64,000 nucleotides of DNA from Winslowiella iniecta (GCF_001267535.1 NZ_JRXE01000003.1:154696-218695); one strand, 5' to 3'; shown: positions 20,415-32,340, counted from the first letter of the stretch. The notes: generated by a model not told the origin, from the letters alone. Program-made: numbers and translations.

Positions 20415-21437
20415 TCAATTAGTGACCGGCTCCACAGTTTGTCGCTGCGCCACCGAATGTCGACGCACCAGGGTCGGCATAAAACAGTGCTGAGCAGTAT
20501 GGTCGAGCTGCCCTGCCGCACCTTTCAGCGCCAGTTCAGTGGCAAGTTTTGCCATGGAAACAATAGGATAGCGCACCGTCGTCAGTTGCGGATCGGTATA
20601 GCGCGAGATGGGAATATCATCAAAACCGACGATGGAAACCTGTTGCGGCACCAGGATACCGTTATCTTTCAATGCGGTGAGCGCACCAGCAGCCATACTG
20701 TCGTTATAGGCAAACACCGCGCTCAGATGCTGATTGCGCCCGAGCAGCTCGACCATCGCCGCTTCACCGCCCGACAAATCGGCTTCGCCGCTGGCAATCC
20801 ACCCTTCCGGCGGCGCAATGCCCTGCTCGGCCAGCGCCTGCTGCCAGCCGTCGCGCCGCTGCGTCACGTCTTCAATGGGATGGCAAGAGCTGAGATAGCC
20901 AATGCGCGTATGTCCCTGCTGCTGCAACATACGCGTCGCCATCAGCGCACCGCTGACATTATCCAGACAGACGCAGCGATGGGCATAGCCCGGCACAATG
21001 CGGTTAACCAGCACCATGCCCGGCACCTGGTCCATAAAGTTGGCTAATTCCGCATCTGACAGCATTTTTGCATGCACAATTAACGCGTTACAGCGCTGAC
21101 GGATCAACACTTCAATCGCATGACGCTCTTTCGCTTCCTGATGCCACGAGTTACTGATCAGTACATGCTTGTTCATCTGCTGGGCGACGGTATCGACCGC
21201 TTTGACCAGCGCGCCAAAAAAGGGGTCGGAAACGTCCATCACCACCACGCCAATGGTGTCACTGACCTGGGTCGCCAGCGCCTGGGCGTTAGCATTGGGA
21301 CGATAATCTAATGATGCAGCAGCCTGTAACACGTTTTCACGCGTTTCAGCAGTGACTGCACTGTTGTTATTCAGCACGCGAGAAACCGTTGCCACGGAAA
21401 CGCCCGCAAGGCGCGCCACATCACGGATTGTTATCAT
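20415..21437 (-). CDS. galS: mgl repressor/galactose ultrainduction factor GalS
   Basis: A 340-residue LacI/GalR-family repressor: helix-turn-helix [20 protein letters not shown] at the N-terminus followed by a periplasmic-binding-protein-like sensor domain. It controls the galactose importer and is autoregulated; both its own promoter and the mgl promoter carry the same operator sequence. Located directly upstream of mglB on the same strand, as in E. coli. Confidence 0.92.
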   Translation of the reverse strand: MITIRDVARLAGVSVATVSRVLNNNSAVTAETRENVLQAAASLDYRPNANAQALATQVSDTIGVVVMDVSDPFFGALVKAVDTVAQQMNKHVLISNSWHQEAKERHAIEVLIRQRCNALIVHAKMLSDAELANFMDQVPGMVLVNRIVPGYAHRCVCLDNVSGALMATRMLQQQGHTRIGYLSSCHPIEDVTQRRDGWQQALAEQGIAPPEGWIASGEADLSGGEAAMVELLGRNQHLSAVFAYNDSMAAGALTALKDNGILVPQQVSIVGFDDIPISRYTDPQLTTVRYPIVSMAKLATELALKGAAGQLDHTAQHCFMPTLVRRHSVAQRQTVEPVTN

Positions 21438-21530
21438 GAACGCCTGACCCTGAAATAGTTGATCGCATCGCTCTTTCCGACATCTGAAGTGTTTCTGTCG
21501 GCTATTTTGTCAGGCGTAAAGGGATGACAG

Positions 21531-21564
21531 CGTGAATCAGATCACACTGATGAAAACGGTTACA
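21531..21564 (-). promoter_or_regulatory. CRP site and gal operator upstream of galS
   Basis: CGTGA-ATCAGA-TCACA (21531-21546) fits the CRP consensus with one mismatch; TGAAAACGGTTACA (21551-21564) is the same gal operator found before mglB. The pair sits about 95-130 bp before the galS start, consistent with CRP activation and autorepression. Confidence 0.7.
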
Positions 21565-21595
21565 TACAATTGTGTCACCTTTGTGATGACGGTCA

Positions 21596-22756
21596 TTATC
21601 CGACGCGGGAATGGTCGGCGGGTTTTCCGGCAGCGAGACGGGTCAATTGACGCCACAACCACTCCATCGGCCCCTGACGAAACAGGCGCAGCCAGAACAG
21701 CGAGAAGAGAATATTGGCAGCCCATACCGCCGGCACCACCGCCAGCAACGCCAGGCGGTCAAGCTGCATAAACCAGCCAAAGCGATAGAACAAAGTGGTG
21801 CAGATCAGCGTTTGTAGCAGATAGTTAGTCAGCGCCATGCGTCCGACGCAGCAGATAGCCTGAGTGATTTTCAGTTTTGCCAGCCATGGCCAGTAGCCAA
21901 AGCAGAGCGCAGCATAGCCGATTGCCTGTAGCGGCGCGGCTAAATCGCGCGGTACCTGAAGCAAAAATCCGGTCCAGCGAAAATCCCAGCGCAGGGTCCA
22001 CTGCAAAAAGATCCCCGGAATCTGAATCAGGAACGCGATGCCAATCAGCACCCATGCGGTGCGACGATAATGCGCAAGACTGAATTCGCCTTTCAGCCAG
22101 CCATTACGCATCAATGCGCCGCCAATCATCATTAATCCTGCCAGTTGCCAGCCATACTGCGCGCCGAGTGCCAGCAGGCTGGAAGAGAGGTGATCGAGAC
22201 GGTTCTGCACCGCTTCCCAGCCACCCGCCAGCTTCCAGAATGATTCATATTGCAGATCGGCAATACCTGGCAGCCAGGAGCTGTTCGCTTTCCCGCTGGA
22301 GATCATACTGAACACAATCAACACTGCAACGCCCACCAGATACAGCAGCGCACCGGTATTAAACAGTGAACGGGTTGAAGGCACATCGCGGATCATGCGC
22401 CAGGCGATCAGGCCAACAATCGCGTAATCCAGCAGGATATCGCCTTCCCAGAAAAACACCGCGTGAATAAAGCCGAAAATAGCCAGCCATGTCAGGCGTG
22501 ACTGCAACCAGCCCTTACCGCGCGGCAACAGCATCTGCAATCCGGCGCCAAACAGGATGGCAAACAGCGTCAGAAATTTGATTTGTGCCAGCAGATCGAG
22601 CGTAGCCCAGGTCCAGATCTCATGGACAGCAGGCATACCGCGCCAGGCGGGATTGAGGTAAGCGGCGGAGGGTAAACCAAAACCGCTGATATTCAGCAAC
22701 AGGATACCGAGAACGGCGAGACCACGAATAAAGTCCAGCGTGATATTGCGTTGCAT
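21596..22756 (-). CDS. yeiB: YeiB-family DUF418 membrane protein
   Basis: A 386-residue inner-membrane protein with about ten hydrophobic helices. It starts with LDFIRGLAVLGILLLNI, characteristic of DUF418/DUF1624-type acyltransferase-like membrane proteins, and contains GRMALTNYLLQ and the EWLWR end motif. Substrate unknown. In E. coli yeiB lies between galS and folE, as here. Confidence 0.88.
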   Translation of the reverse strand: MQRNITLDFIRGLAVLGILLLNISGFGLPSAAYLNPAWRGMPAVHEIWTWATLDLLAQIKFLTLFAILFGAGLQMLLPRGKGWLQSRLTWLAIFGFIHAVFFWEGDILLDYAIVGLIAWRMIRDVPSTRSLFNTGALLYLVGVAVLIVFSMISSGKANSSWLPGIADLQYESFWKLAGGWEAVQNRLDHLSSSLLALGAQYGWQLAGLMMIGGALMRNGWLKGEFSLAHYRRTAWVLIGIAFLIQIPGIFLQWTLRWDFRWTGFLLQVPRDLAAPLQAIGYAALCFGYWPWLAKLKITQAICCVGRMALTNYLLQTLICTTLFYRFGWFMQLDRLALLAVVPAVWAANILFSLFWLRLFRQGPMEWLWRQLTRLAAGKPADHSRVG

Positions 22757-22817
22757 TCAGGCTTCCTGTGAAAAAATTAAGTCTCTCCCCCGCAGTCAGG
22801 GGGAGAGAAACTGCCTA

Positions 22818-23483
22818 TCAGCTATGACGCACCGCGCGCAGAAACTCCTGCCGGGTATTCTGGCTGGATTTAAACAGGCCACCCAGTGAGGTGGTGGTGG
22901 TGGCGCTGGTGGCATCGCGGATACCGCGCGCTTTGACACAGTAATGCACCGCGTCAATCGACACGGCGACATTGCTGGTGCCGAGCAGGGTTTGCAGCGC
23001 CACTAAAATCTGTTGCGTCAGACGTTCCTGTACCTGCGGACGTGAAGAGAAGAACTGCACGATGCGGTTGATCTTCGATAAGCCAATCACTTTCTCTTTC
23101 GGGATATACGCCACGGTAGCTTTACCGTCGATAATCACAAAATGGTGTTCACAGGTGCTGGTCAGGGTGATATCACGCACCGTCACCATTTCGTCGACCT
23201 TCATTTTGTTTTCGATAACGGTAATCTTTGGGAAGTTGGCGTAATCCAGGCCGGAAAACACTTCATCGACATACATTTTCGCAATACGATGCGGCGTTTC
23301 CGCCAGGCTGTCATCTTCCAGATCCAGATTCAGCAACTTCATGATTTCAGTCATATGACCGGTAATCAGGTTCTTGCGCGTTTCGTCATCCATTTCACGC
23401 GCTGGCGAGCGTAATGGGGTTTCCAGCCCACGCGCGAGCAGCGCTTCATGGACCAGGGCCGCTTCCTGACTTAACGTAGCCAT
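22818..23483 (-). CDS. folE: GTP cyclohydrolase I
   Basis: A 221-residue enzyme forming 7,8-dihydroneopterin triphosphate from GTP, the first step of tetrahydrofolate synthesis. Zinc and active-site residues are in STCEHHFV and [15 protein letters not shown]-like and QERLT segments are also conserved. The ATG at 23483 (start [10 protein letters not shown]) matches the E. coli N-terminus; an upstream in-frame ATG would add about 29 non-conserved residues. GGAGA lies upstream. Confidence 0.96.
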   Translation of the reverse strand: MATLSQEAALVHEALLARGLETPLRSPAREMDDETRKNLITGHMTEIMKLLNLDLEDDSLAETPHRIAKMYVDEVFSGLDYANFPKITVIENKMKVDEMVTVRDITLTSTCEHHFVIIDGKATVAYIPKEKVIGLSKINRIVQFFSSRPQVQERLTQQILVALQTLLGTSNVAVSIDAVHYCVKARGIRDATSATTTTSLGGLFKSSQNTRQEFLRAVRHS

Positions 23484-23618
23484 CTTGATGTTTTCTCCAG
23501 CAGGTGTTTCACCCGCCTGATGCAACGATTCATCAGGCGGCCAGTTTTCTGAGCGCGTATTCTGGAACACTCCGCCCGGTTTATCCAGTGAATCAATTTA
23601 AATCGCAGTGAAACAGTT

Positions 23619-24746
23619 TCATTTACCCTGGCGAAACACCAGTAATCCGGCAATCGCCAACCCGGTTCCTGCCACATACAGCGCCGGTTCCAGCTGGTGC
23701 GTCAGCATCGTCGAGACGGCTGACAGCATCGGTCCAACCAGCTGACCAATCGCGTAACCGGTGGTCAGTAACCCTGCCAGATAACGCGCGTGTTCGGGTG
23801 CCAGTTCGCGACCATACTGCAATGAGAGCTGAACGACACACAGGAAACCGCCGCCCACCAGCGCCGCGCCAATCACCAGCCCGCTCATGCCGGGGATCAC
23901 ATCAGCAGCGAAAACCCCGATTGCCTGCGCCCAGAGCGTCAGTGCCAGACGCCGGTGGGTCGATGAGTAGCGGCGGGTAATAATTCCCAAACCGATACCG
24001 ATCACCGCCGCGCCGCCGAAAATCGGCCAGACAAACTGGGCAAAGGCGCTGTCTGGAAAGCGTTCAGCGGCCATTTGCGATAAAAATGTCGCCGGCAGAA
24101 TATAGCCAAAGCCTGCCAGACTGTAACTCAGCACCAGCCGCTTCAGCTGCGGCGTCAGCACCAGCGGTTGCGGCGCACTCTCCGGGCGATGCAGCTGACC
24201 GCTACGCGGCAAATTTCTCGCGATCAGCGAAATCAGCACCAGTGCCAGCAGCCCATACGCGCCCCAGGCAAAAGCGGCGCTGACGTTCAGCGCATGCAGC
24301 AACACCGCCAGCATACCACTGATAAAAATCCCGGTGCCCGGCCCGGCGAACACTGCCGCCGACAACCCCGGACGACCATGATGCAGCAACTGTTCATTGC
24401 TCCACGCCGCGACCAGCACCATCGCCCAGCCGCTGGCCCAGCCAATCATAAAACGCAGTATGCCGTGCCACCATGGGCCGTCAACGCAGGCCGAGAGCAA
24501 CGTCAGGATCACCGCGCCCCACACTCCGGCTTTCAGTCGCCACTCTACCCTGCGGCTGGCGCGCATGGCATCGAAAGATCCACACAGATAACCGAGATAG
24601 TTAAACGCCGCCACCAGCCCGGCGCTGGTTAATGTCAGCTGATGCTCGTTAATCATCAGCGGAACTTGCGGGGTAAAAGCAAAGCGGCCGATGCCCATTG
24701 CCACCACCAGTGATAAAAATGCGCTTAATGCGACGCGCAGTGCCAT
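23619..24746 (-). CDS. MFS transporter, YbfB/YjiJ type
   Basis: A 375-residue major facilitator protein of the MFS_4 (YbfB/YjiJ) group with about twelve hydrophobic segments, starting ALRVALSAFLSLVVAMGIGR. Substrate unknown. The ATG at 24746 has AAGGAGA nine bases upstream and is preferred over an earlier in-frame start. It is divergent from the LysR regulator at 24896, which probably controls it. E. coli lacks this pair between folE and yeiG. Confidence 0.85.
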   Translation of the reverse strand: MALRVALSAFLSLVVAMGIGRFAFTPQVPLMINEHQLTLTSAGLVAAFNYLGYLCGSFDAMRASRRVEWRLKAGVWGAVILTLLSACVDGPWWHGILRFMIGWASGWAMVLVAAWSNEQLLHHGRPGLSAAVFAGPGTGIFISGMLAVLLHALNVSAAFAWGAYGLLALVLISLIARNLPRSGQLHRPESAPQPLVLTPQLKRLVLSYSLAGFGYILPATFLSQMAAERFPDSAFAQFVWPIFGGAAVIGIGLGIITRRYSSTHRRLALTLWAQAIGVFAADVIPGMSGLVIGAALVGGGFLCVVQLSLQYGRELAPEHARYLAGLLTTGYAIGQLVGPMLSAVSTMLTHQLEPALYVAGTGLAIAGLLVFRQGK

Positions 24747-24895
24747 ATCGGTCTCCTTAATTTTCTCGGTTTGCGCTGACCTTATTCGAATCATTTTGCG
24801 GTCAACCCATTAAAACGGTTGCCAGTATCATGCACGCTGGTTAAACTCACGGAAAGTGAATAATCATAAGCAACTTACTTACGGGATGTGAATAG

Positions 24896-25777
24896 ATGGA
24901 TTTAACCCAGTTACGCATGTTTTGTTCGGTAGCCGAAACCGGCTCGGTTGCGCGCGCGGCTGAACAACTGCATCGTGTGCCATCAAACCTGACAACACGC
25001 CTGCGCCAGCTGGAGCAGGAACTGGGTACCGATCTGTTTATCCGTGAAAAGCAGCGACTGCGCCTGTCGCCAATGGGCCATAACTTTCTCTGTTATGCCC
25101 AGCGCATTCTGGCTCTCAGTGAAGAAGCGCTCAGTATGACGCGCACCGGCGAACCGGCGGGTAATTTTTCCCTCGGTTCGATGGAAAGCACCGCCGCCAC
25201 CCGCCTGCCGGCGCTACTGGCCGCCTATCATCAACGCTATCCGGCGGTAGCGCTGTCGCTGATTACCGGCACTTCCGGTGAAATTATCGAACGCGTGCGC
25301 GCCGGTACGCTGGCCGCTGCGCTGGTGGATGGCCCGGTGCCGTATGACGAGCTGAACGGCTGCATCTCATTCCGTGAGCAGATGGTGCTGATCTCCAGCC
25401 CGGAACATGCCGATATCCACAGCGCCGCCGATGCCGGTGGCGACACACTGTTTGCCTTCCGCCTCAGCTGCTCGTACCGCCTGCGCTTTGAGTCGTGGTT
25501 TCGTGAAAGCGGTGTGCAGCCCGGTAATATTATGGAGATCCAGTCTTATCACGGCATGATGGCCTGCGTCGCCAGTGGTGCCGGGCTGGCGATGATTCCC
25601 CAGTCAGTGTTGTCGCAAATGCCGGGTCAGGAGCGAGTAAAAGTACATCCGTTACCGCCCCTGTATCGCGACAGCGCCACCTGGCTTATCTGGCGGCGCG
25701 ATGCCTTTACACCGAATGTGGAAGCGCTGAAGTACCTGATTATTGAACAATTTGACGACAAACCCGAGAACCCGTGA
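24896..25777 (+). CDS. LysR-family regulator, PtrR/YneJ-like
   Basis: A 293-residue LysR-type transcription factor: winged helix MDLTQLRMFCSVAETGSVARA at the N-terminus, then the effector-binding domain. The protein resembles E. coli PtrR (YneJ) along its length (HRVPSNLTTRLRQLE, MESTAATRLP, SYHGMMACV). It faces the MFS gene across 149 bp, the classical LysR arrangement for a divergent target; frmA follows 93 bp downstream and could be under the same control, though that is only inference. Confidence 0.85.
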   Translation: MDLTQLRMFCSVAETGSVARAAEQLHRVPSNLTTRLRQLEQELGTDLFIREKQRLRLSPMGHNFLCYAQRILALSEEALSMTRTGEPAGNFSLGSMESTAATRLPALLAAYHQRYPAVALSLITGTSGEIIERVRAGTLAAALVDGPVPYDELNGCISFREQMVLISSPEHADIHSAADAGGDTLFAFRLSCSYRLRFESWFRESGVQPGNIMEIQSYHGMMACVASGAGLAMIPQSVLSQMPGQERVKVHPLPPLYRDSATWLIWRRDAFTPNVEALKYLIIEQFDDKPENP

Positions 25778-25810
25778 ATCTGGTCCATACTTACCAGAGC
25801 ACGATATTGA

Positions 25811-26995
<1,185 letters not shown>

Positions 26996-27007
26996 TCAGG
27001 AGGATTA

Positions 27008-27853
27008 ATGCCATCCACGCTGGAGTTACTGGAAGAGCATCGCATGTTTGGCGGCTGGCAGCAGCGCTACCGCCATCCGTCATCGACGCTGAACTGTGCG
27101 ATGACCTTTAGCATTTTTTTGCCAGGACCGAAGCAGGAGACGCCACCGCCGGTGGTGTACCTCCTCGCCGGACTGACCTGTACTGACGAGAACTTCACCA
27201 CCAAATCCGGCGCACAGCGTATCGCCGCCGAACTGGGGCTGATTCTGGTGATGCCGGATACCAGCCCGCGTGGTGAAGGGGTGCCAAATGATGATGGTTA
27301 CGATCTTGGCCAGGGTGCCGGTTTCTATCTGAATGCCACTCAGGCGCCGTGGGATCAGCATTTCCGCATGTATGATTACATCAATGAAGAGCTGCCGGCG
27401 CTGATTGCGGATAACTTCAGCGTCTGCAATCGTCAGGCGATTACCGGTCACTCGATGGGCGGTCACGGTGCGATTATGCTGGCGTTACGCAATCCAGGGA
27501 AATTCACCTCGGCTTCGGCGTTCGCGCCGATTGTGAACCCATGCTACGTTCCCTGGGGGCAAAAGGCTTTCACCCATTATCTGGGTGACGACAAACTGGC
27601 GTGGCGTGAGTATGACAGCTGCTGGCTGATGCGTCAGGCACGCGGCGAACCACTGCCGATATTAATCGACCAGGGTGACAGCGATCAGTTTCTTGCCGAT
27701 CAACTGCATCCGGAGCGTTTAGAGGAAGCGGCAAAAGAGGTGGGCTGGCCGTTAACCGTGCGTATTCAGCCGGGTTATGACCACAGCTATTTCTTTATCG
27801 CCAGTTTTGTTGAGGATCATCTGCGTTTCCACGCTAAGCATTTGTTTGCCTGA
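27008..27853 (+). CDS. fghA: S-formylglutathione hydrolase
   Basis: A 281-residue serine esterase (esterase D family, E. coli YeiG/FrmB) that hydrolyses S-formylglutathione to formate and glutathione, completing the formaldehyde pathway begun by FrmA. The nucleophile elbow is GHSMGGHG; the catalytic Asp is in [10 protein letters not shown] and His in [14 protein letters not shown] precedes the ATG. E. coli yeiG occupies the equivalent position near folE, so frmA is the inserted member. Confidence 0.93.
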   Translation: MPSTLELLEEHRMFGGWQQRYRHPSSTLNCAMTFSIFLPGPKQETPPPVVYLLAGLTCTDENFTTKSGAQRIAAELGLILVMPDTSPRGEGVPNDDGYDLGQGAGFYLNATQAPWDQHFRMYDYINEELPALIADNFSVCNRQAITGHSMGGHGAIMLALRNPGKFTSASAFAPIVNPCYVPWGQKAFTHYLGDDKLAWREYDSCWLMRQARGEPLPILIDQGDSDQFLADQLHPERLEEAAKEVGWPLTVRIQPGYDHSYFFIASFVEDHLRFHAKHLFA

Positions 27854-27883
27854 CGGGATCGGCGGCGATTATTAATCCTGTAG

Positions 27884-27958
27884 GGGAGCCGTTTTCGGCT
27901 CCCGTCCTGATGGCATGCAGGGTGCTGACCCCCGGTGTGGGCGGCGAGAACGCCGCCC
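27884..27958. repeat. Paired-hairpin repeat, copy D
   Basis: GGGAGCCG-TTTT-CGGCTCCC at 27884-27903, linker CCTGATGGCATGCAGGGTGCTGA, then GGGCGGCG-AGAA-CGCCGCCC at 27939-27958; TAGGGG and CCCCTACA border the element. It is the cleanest copy and lies between the convergent fghA and cirA genes. Confidence 0.85.
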
Positions 27959-28024
27959 CTACAAAAAGGATGCCAGCAATGCTTAAGTGACCAGCATCAG
28001 CCGTTTGCGGCTCACTTTTTTTTA

Positions 28025-29995
28025 TCAGAATGAATAGTCCATCGCGAGGAAGTAGCGGCGGCCATCTTCGTTATAACTGTAATCATCGCGGCTCAGGTCT
28101 TTATCGGTCAGGTTTAACACCCCTGCCCGCAACTTCACCGCTTTTGTCGCCTGCCAGGAAGCACCGGTATTCCACAGGACATAACCACCCGGCGTTGCGT
28201 TATCATTGTTTAGCGTGCGGCGCTCACCGGAATAATTAGCCTGAAAATAGAATGACCAGTCCTGTAACGGTGCCCAGTCCAGCGTGCTGTTAGCGGTATG
28301 CAATGGCATCTCTTTCAGCGGTTTATTGCCGCCATTACTTAAATCACGCCCGTCGGAATAGGTGTAATTCAGCGTCAATTTCCATTGCTCGTCAAACGGC
28401 ACCTTCAACTCAGTCTCGATGCCGTTAATCCGCGCTTTATTGACATTATAGTAACGGAATACCGGTTTACCGTCTTTCTCACCGACGTAGTTTGCATAAT
28501 CTTTCGCCAGCTCGCGATCGGCAGTGCGCGCGATATGAATCATATCGTCGACATTGTTCTGGAAAGCGGTAATGCTACCTGTAATGCCATCCAGCCAGCC
28601 TTCATCGCCCGCATAATAGAGACCCAGCTCGAAGCTTTCGCTGGTTTCCGGTTTCAGATCCGGGCTACCGACGATCGAACAGCCCCCGCGACAGGAGTTA
28701 GTCTGCCAGTCCGGACTGAGCTGTAGCAACGATGGGGCTTTGAACGCATTCGCCCAGCCGCCTTTAACCGTGATGGTGTCGGTGGCGTTGTACACCAGAT
28801 AGACGCGTGGGCTCCAGTGATCGCCGTAGGTTTCATGGTCATCCATGCGCACGCCAGCGGTCATCGCCAGCGAATCCAGCATGCGCCATTCATCTTCAAC
28901 AAACAGCGCATATTGGCTGGCTGAGGTTTTACTGCCGGAACCACCGGTCAGGTTTACCGGATCGCTCAATTTATCGTGACGCCATTCGCCGCCGAAGGTC
29001 AGTAACTGACTGATGTCGCCCAGCGGCAGAACCAGCTTGCCATCCAGCGAGTTATTCTCTGAAGTGATTTTGCTGGTGGTAAAATTATCCACTTTGTCAC
29101 CGTAAAAGCGCAGTTCGGTATTGCCGAAATCCCAGCGGCCATTATGATCAATGGAGTAGTTCTGGCGCTCAATACGATTTTTATTCAGTGAGTCTGAATT
29201 GCGATCCTGGCGGTTAAAACCGTAGCCGAAGTTCATATCCTGATTATCCGTCGGCGTCAGGGCGAACTCGACATTGCCGTTGCGCAGCGTGTTGCCCTCA
29301 ATGCGCGGTGATTCGCCACTGCTGGCGGTGTCGGAGTGTTGTTGTTTATCTTTTTCACGCCTGCCTCCGCCGCCAAATACTTTGACGCCAAGCAGGTCGT
29401 CAACCAGCGGGCCACTGGCAAATAAGTTACCGTTATAACTGTCGCCGCGGTCGCGATTTTCCTGCACGGTGGTGTCCGCACTCAGCGTACCGTGCCAGGC
29501 TTTCCCCACTTTACGGGTGATAATATTGACCACGCCGCCCAGCGCATCCGAGCCATATAACGATGACATCGGCCCGCGCACCACTTCGATGCGCTCGATG
29601 GCGTCGGCCGGAATCCAGTTAAGATCAAAATCGTTATGACGGAATACCGCATTACGCGAGTTTACGCGTTTGCCATCAATCAGAATCAGCGTATAGCTGC
29701 TGTCGAGGCCGCGCAGGCTGACGCCTTTACGGTTATCGCCTTCATCGGTCAGTTGAACACCGGGCACGTCACGCAGCACATCACGCAAATTCTGTACCGG
29801 TTTACGTTTAATCTCGTCAGCGGTGATCACACTGATACTGGCAGGCGCATCTTTGAGATTGATTTCAGTGGCGGAGGCGGTCACCACCATTGTCTCTTCA
29901 GACTGTTTTTCGCTTTCATCAGCCATCAGGGGGAAACTTAAGGCGAGCGCGGACACACAGAGGCCCCCACGGACCACTGGATTTAAACGGAACAT
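28025..29995 (-). CDS. cirA: TonB-dependent catecholate siderophore receptor CirA
   Basis: A 656-residue outer-membrane receptor with signal peptide, TonB box ETMVVTAS, plug domain ([19 protein letters not shown]) and a 22-strand barrel ending in aromatic Phe (YFLAMDYSF). It aligns with E. coli CirA (MFRLNP start, [18 protein letters not shown]), which imports linear catecholates such as dihydroxybenzoylserine and is the colicin Ia receptor. The ATG at 29995 with GGAGAG is chosen over an ATG four codons upstream. The neighbouring iron ABC genes suggest a joint iron-uptake locus. Confidence 0.93.
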   Translation of the reverse strand: MFRLNPVVRGGLCVSALALSFPLMADESEKQSEETMVVTASATEINLKDAPASISVITADEIKRKPVQNLRDVLRDVPGVQLTDEGDNRKGVSLRGLDSSYTLILIDGKRVNSRNAVFRHNDFDLNWIPADAIERIEVVRGPMSSLYGSDALGGVVNIITRKVGKAWHGTLSADTTVQENRDRGDSYNGNLFASGPLVDDLLGVKVFGGGGRREKDKQQHSDTASSGESPRIEGNTLRNGNVEFALTPTDNQDMNFGYGFNRQDRNSDSLNKNRIERQNYSIDHNGRWDFGNTELRFYGDKVDNFTTSKITSENNSLDGKLVLPLGDISQLLTFGGEWRHDKLSDPVNLTGGSGSKTSASQYALFVEDEWRMLDSLAMTAGVRMDDHETYGDHWSPRVYLVYNATDTITVKGGWANAFKAPSLLQLSPDWQTNSCRGGCSIVGSPDLKPETSESFELGLYYAGDEGWLDGITGSITAFQNNVDDMIHIARTADRELAKDYANYVGEKDGKPVFRYYNVNKARINGIETELKVPFDEQWKLTLNYTYSDGRDLSNGGNKPLKEMPLHTANSTLDWAPLQDWSFYFQANYSGERRTLNNDNATPGGYVLWNTGASWQATKAVKLRAGVLNLTDKDLSRDDYSYNEDGRRYFLAMDYSF

Positions 29996-30134
29996 GCTTC
30001 TCTCCATGAGATATAAACAAAAATAAAATTAAAAAATTGCCAGCGCGACAAAGGCTGCTGATTGCTCACAATAAAAGGCGAATAACTCTTCGCTTAATTC
30101 TCCGGTTATATTCCGGAATAATATTCTTAATAGC

Positions 30135-30155
30135 GGGAGACGTTTATTGTCTCCC
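30135..30155 (-). terminator. Hairpin between iron ABC genes and cirA
   Basis: GGGAGAC/GTCTCCC with a 7-nt loop lies about 30 bases past the ATPase gene stop. There is no strong T-tract on the minus strand (GCTATTAAG follows), so the terminator role is tentative; it would separate the ABC operon from cirA. Confidence 0.4.
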
Positions 30156-30187
30156 GGATAATGCAGAGAATTAACGCGATGGTGCGG

Positions 30188-30979
30188 TTACAGTACGGGT
30201 TCCGGCTCCGCTACCAGCCCGTCAATCAGTACTTGTGGCGTGCCCTGTGAGCAGCGTTCGATGCGCCCTTTTACCCCATAGACACGCGCCAGGCTTTCCG
30301 GTGTGATCACCTCTTCCGGCTGACCATCGGCAATTAACTCACCATTCTGCAACATTAATACGTGCTCGCCATGACGCAGCGCGATATTAATATCGTGTAC
30401 CACCACCACAGTAACAATATTCCGTTTCTGTGTTTCACGCCGTACCAAATCCATAACGTGGAACTGATAATTTAAATCCAGCGCGCTGAGCGGCTCATCC
30501 AGCAATAATAATTCCGGCCGACGAATCAGCGATTGCGCTAATCCCACCAGCTGTTTCTGACCACCGGAAAGTTGATCAAGATAACTGAGCGCCAGATGCG
30601 CGATACCCAGCTGTTCCAGCAGCGACATCACTTCGTTCTCGCTGGTCGCGGTGCTGCGGCCACCGGAGGCACGCTGCGCGACAATAATCGACTCCAGCAC
30701 GTGCAGATGCACGCCGGCTGGCAGTGACTGCGGCAGATAAACCACTTTGTCTGCACGCCGCGCAAACGGCTGCGCCATCAGCTCTTCGCCATTCAGCCAC
30801 AGTTCACCCTTGGCGCGGTTCAGCCCGGCCAGAGAACGCAGCAGCGTCGACTTACCGCAGCCGTTAGGCCCGAGCAATACGGTAATTTTGCCGCGCGGCA
30901 GTAAGGGCACATTCAGGTTTTCAATCACCTGACGTTTTGGATAACCGGTATTGAAACCGCGAATCGATAATCCCTGCAT
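30188..30979 (-). CDS. Iron-siderophore ABC importer ATPase (FepC/FecE-like)
   Basis: A 263-residue ATP-binding subunit: Walker A GPNGCGKSTLL, signature LSGGQKQL, Walker B LLLLDEPLSALD, then an H-loop VVVHDIN. It begins within the stop codon of the FecCD permease (TGATG overlap) and so pairs with it. The family energises uptake of ferric siderophores, haem or vitamin B12; an iron substrate is favoured by the Fur box upstream and cirA downstream. No periplasmic binding protein gene is adjacent. Confidence 0.87.
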   Translation of the reverse strand: MQGLSIRGFNTGYPKRQVIENLNVPLLPRGKITVLLGPNGCGKSTLLRSLAGLNRAKGELWLNGEELMAQPFARRADKVVYLPQSLPAGVHLHVLESIIVAQRASGGRSTATSENEVMSLLEQLGIAHLALSYLDQLSGGQKQLVGLAQSLIRRPELLLLDEPLSALDLNYQFHVMDLVRRETQKRNIVTVVVVHDINIALRHGEHVLMLQNGELIADGQPEEVITPESLARVYGVKGRIERCSQGTPQVLIDGLVAEPEPVL

Positions 30980-32061
30980 CAGACATTCCCCCGATGACGC
31001 AAAATAATACTCAGGAAGAACGGCACGCCGACCAGTGAGGTCACGATGCCGACCGGGATAATCACGCCCGGAATCAGATTTTTCGAAGCGACAGAGGCCA
31101 TCGACAGCACCAGCGCACCGGTCAGCGCACTGGCCGGTAAATAGAAGCGGTGATCTTCACCAAAAATCATGCGCGCAATATGTGGTGCCACCAGACCAAT
31201 AAAGCCAATCGGCCCGACAAAGGCCACTGCCAGAGCCGACAGAATACTGATACGCAGCAGCGTACCGAGGCGCAAGCGGCGCACATCGATACCAAAACTG
31301 ACCGCACGATCTTCGCCGAGGCGCAACGCTGTCAGCTTCCATGAACTCATCATCGAGAACGGTACCAGGATCAGAAATGCCAGCGTCAGCACACCGAGTT
31401 TTTCCCACGAGGCACGCGCCAGGCTGCCCATGGTCCAGAACACCAGCCCCTGTAAGGTATCTTCACTGGCGATAAACTGCATCATCGAGACCAGCGCATT
31501 AAAGGTAAACACCAGCGCGATACCGAACAGCACCACACCTGACGTAGCAACCCGCGTCCAGCGCGTGACCCCATCGAGCATCAGTGCGGCAAACAGCGCA
31601 AACACAAAGGCGTTGGCCGAGATAAACCACTGATCGGGAATCCCCGGAATACCAATACCCAGCACAATCGCCAGCGCGGCACCAAATGCCGCGGCCGAGG
31701 ACACACCGAGCGTAAACGGGCTGGCGAGTGGGTTATTCAGGATAGTCTGCATCTCTGCGCCGGCCAGACCGAGCGCCATTCCCACCACCACTGCCATCAG
31801 GGCGTAAGGCAGACGGATATCCCAGACGATGACCCGGGTACCGGCATCGACGGTTTCCGGATTTACCAACGCGTGCCAGAGGGTTTCCAGCGATAAACCG
31901 GCCGGGCCAAGCGTAAAATCCAGCACCAGCGACGCGAGGATCGCCAGCAGCAGCACGCCCATAATCATTAAGCGGTGGCGTAACAGTTGTTGATAGCGTC
32001 CCATTACGCTCTGAACGGGGTTTTTCTTCGCGTACGGAATGGGCTCGTGGGTGACACTCAT
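30979..32061 (-). CDS. FecCD-family iron-siderophore ABC permease
   Basis: A 360-residue inner-membrane permease of the BtuC/FecCD family with about ten helices; the conserved GAEMQTILNNPLASPFTLGV segment and the coupling-helix region GIDVRRLRLG are present, and it ends in GVPFFLSIILRHRG. It forms a two-gene operon with the ATPase, behind a Fur box. A single permease gene implies a homodimer. The cognate periplasmic binding protein must be encoded elsewhere. Confidence 0.88.
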   Translation of the reverse strand: MSVTHEPIPYAKKNPVQSVMGRYQQLLRHRLMIMGVLLLAILASLVLDFTLGPAGLSLETLWHALVNPETVDAGTRVIVWDIRLPYALMAVVVGMALGLAGAEMQTILNNPLASPFTLGVSSAAAFGAALAIVLGIGIPGIPDQWFISANAFVFALFAALMLDGVTRWTRVATSGVVLFGIALVFTFNALVSMMQFIASEDTLQGLVFWTMGSLARASWEKLGVLTLAFLILVPFSMMSSWKLTALRLGEDRAVSFGIDVRRLRLGTLLRISILSALAVAFVGPIGFIGLVAPHIARMIFGEDHRFYLPASALTGALVLSMASVASKNLIPGVIIPVGIVTSLVGVPFFLSIILRHRGNV

Positions 32062-32248
32062 TATTCTCTACCTGCTATTTCTGCGTTTTAATTCAGTGAT
32101 AAAGCAAACTGCCCGAAATGTTATACGGAGAATTGTAAAATTTATACCCTGGTACGTAACGTCGTCCTTCGTTGGCGGCATTCCCGTTACTCAAACCCGA
32201 ACCATCCTGTTCACAGCTGAAAATGTAACGGCTGTAACAATAAAGCAA

Positions 32249-32267
32249 ATGATAATAGTTATCAATG
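32249..32267 (-). promoter_or_regulatory. Fur box upstream of the iron ABC operon
   Basis: AATGATAATAGTTATCAAT closely matches the Fur consensus GATAATGATAATCATTATC: ATAATAGTTAT forms the palindromic core. It lies about 190 bp before the permease start and just beyond the lysP terminator, so iron-repressed transcription of the ABC pair is likely. Confidence 0.7.
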
Positions 32268-32298
32268 CAATTTCCAGCAACAGTTTACGGATGCAAAA

Positions 32299-32319
32299 AA
32301 GGCGCGGAAACCGCGCCTT
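32299..32319 (-). terminator. lysP terminator
   Basis: AAGGCGCGG/CCGCGCCTT with an AAA loop, followed on the minus strand by TTTTGC, placed about 20 bases past the lysP stop. Nearly the same hairpin core terminates fruA at 39531-39554. Confidence 0.8.
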
Positions 32320-32340
32320 AAAAGGATTAATCAGAATGAG

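Noticed and set aside
30080-30130. Possible Fur box upstream of cirA (ATTCCGGAATAATATTC)
   Set aside because: It lacks the GATAAT-type hexamers; a Fur site is expected for cirA but this is not a convincing one.
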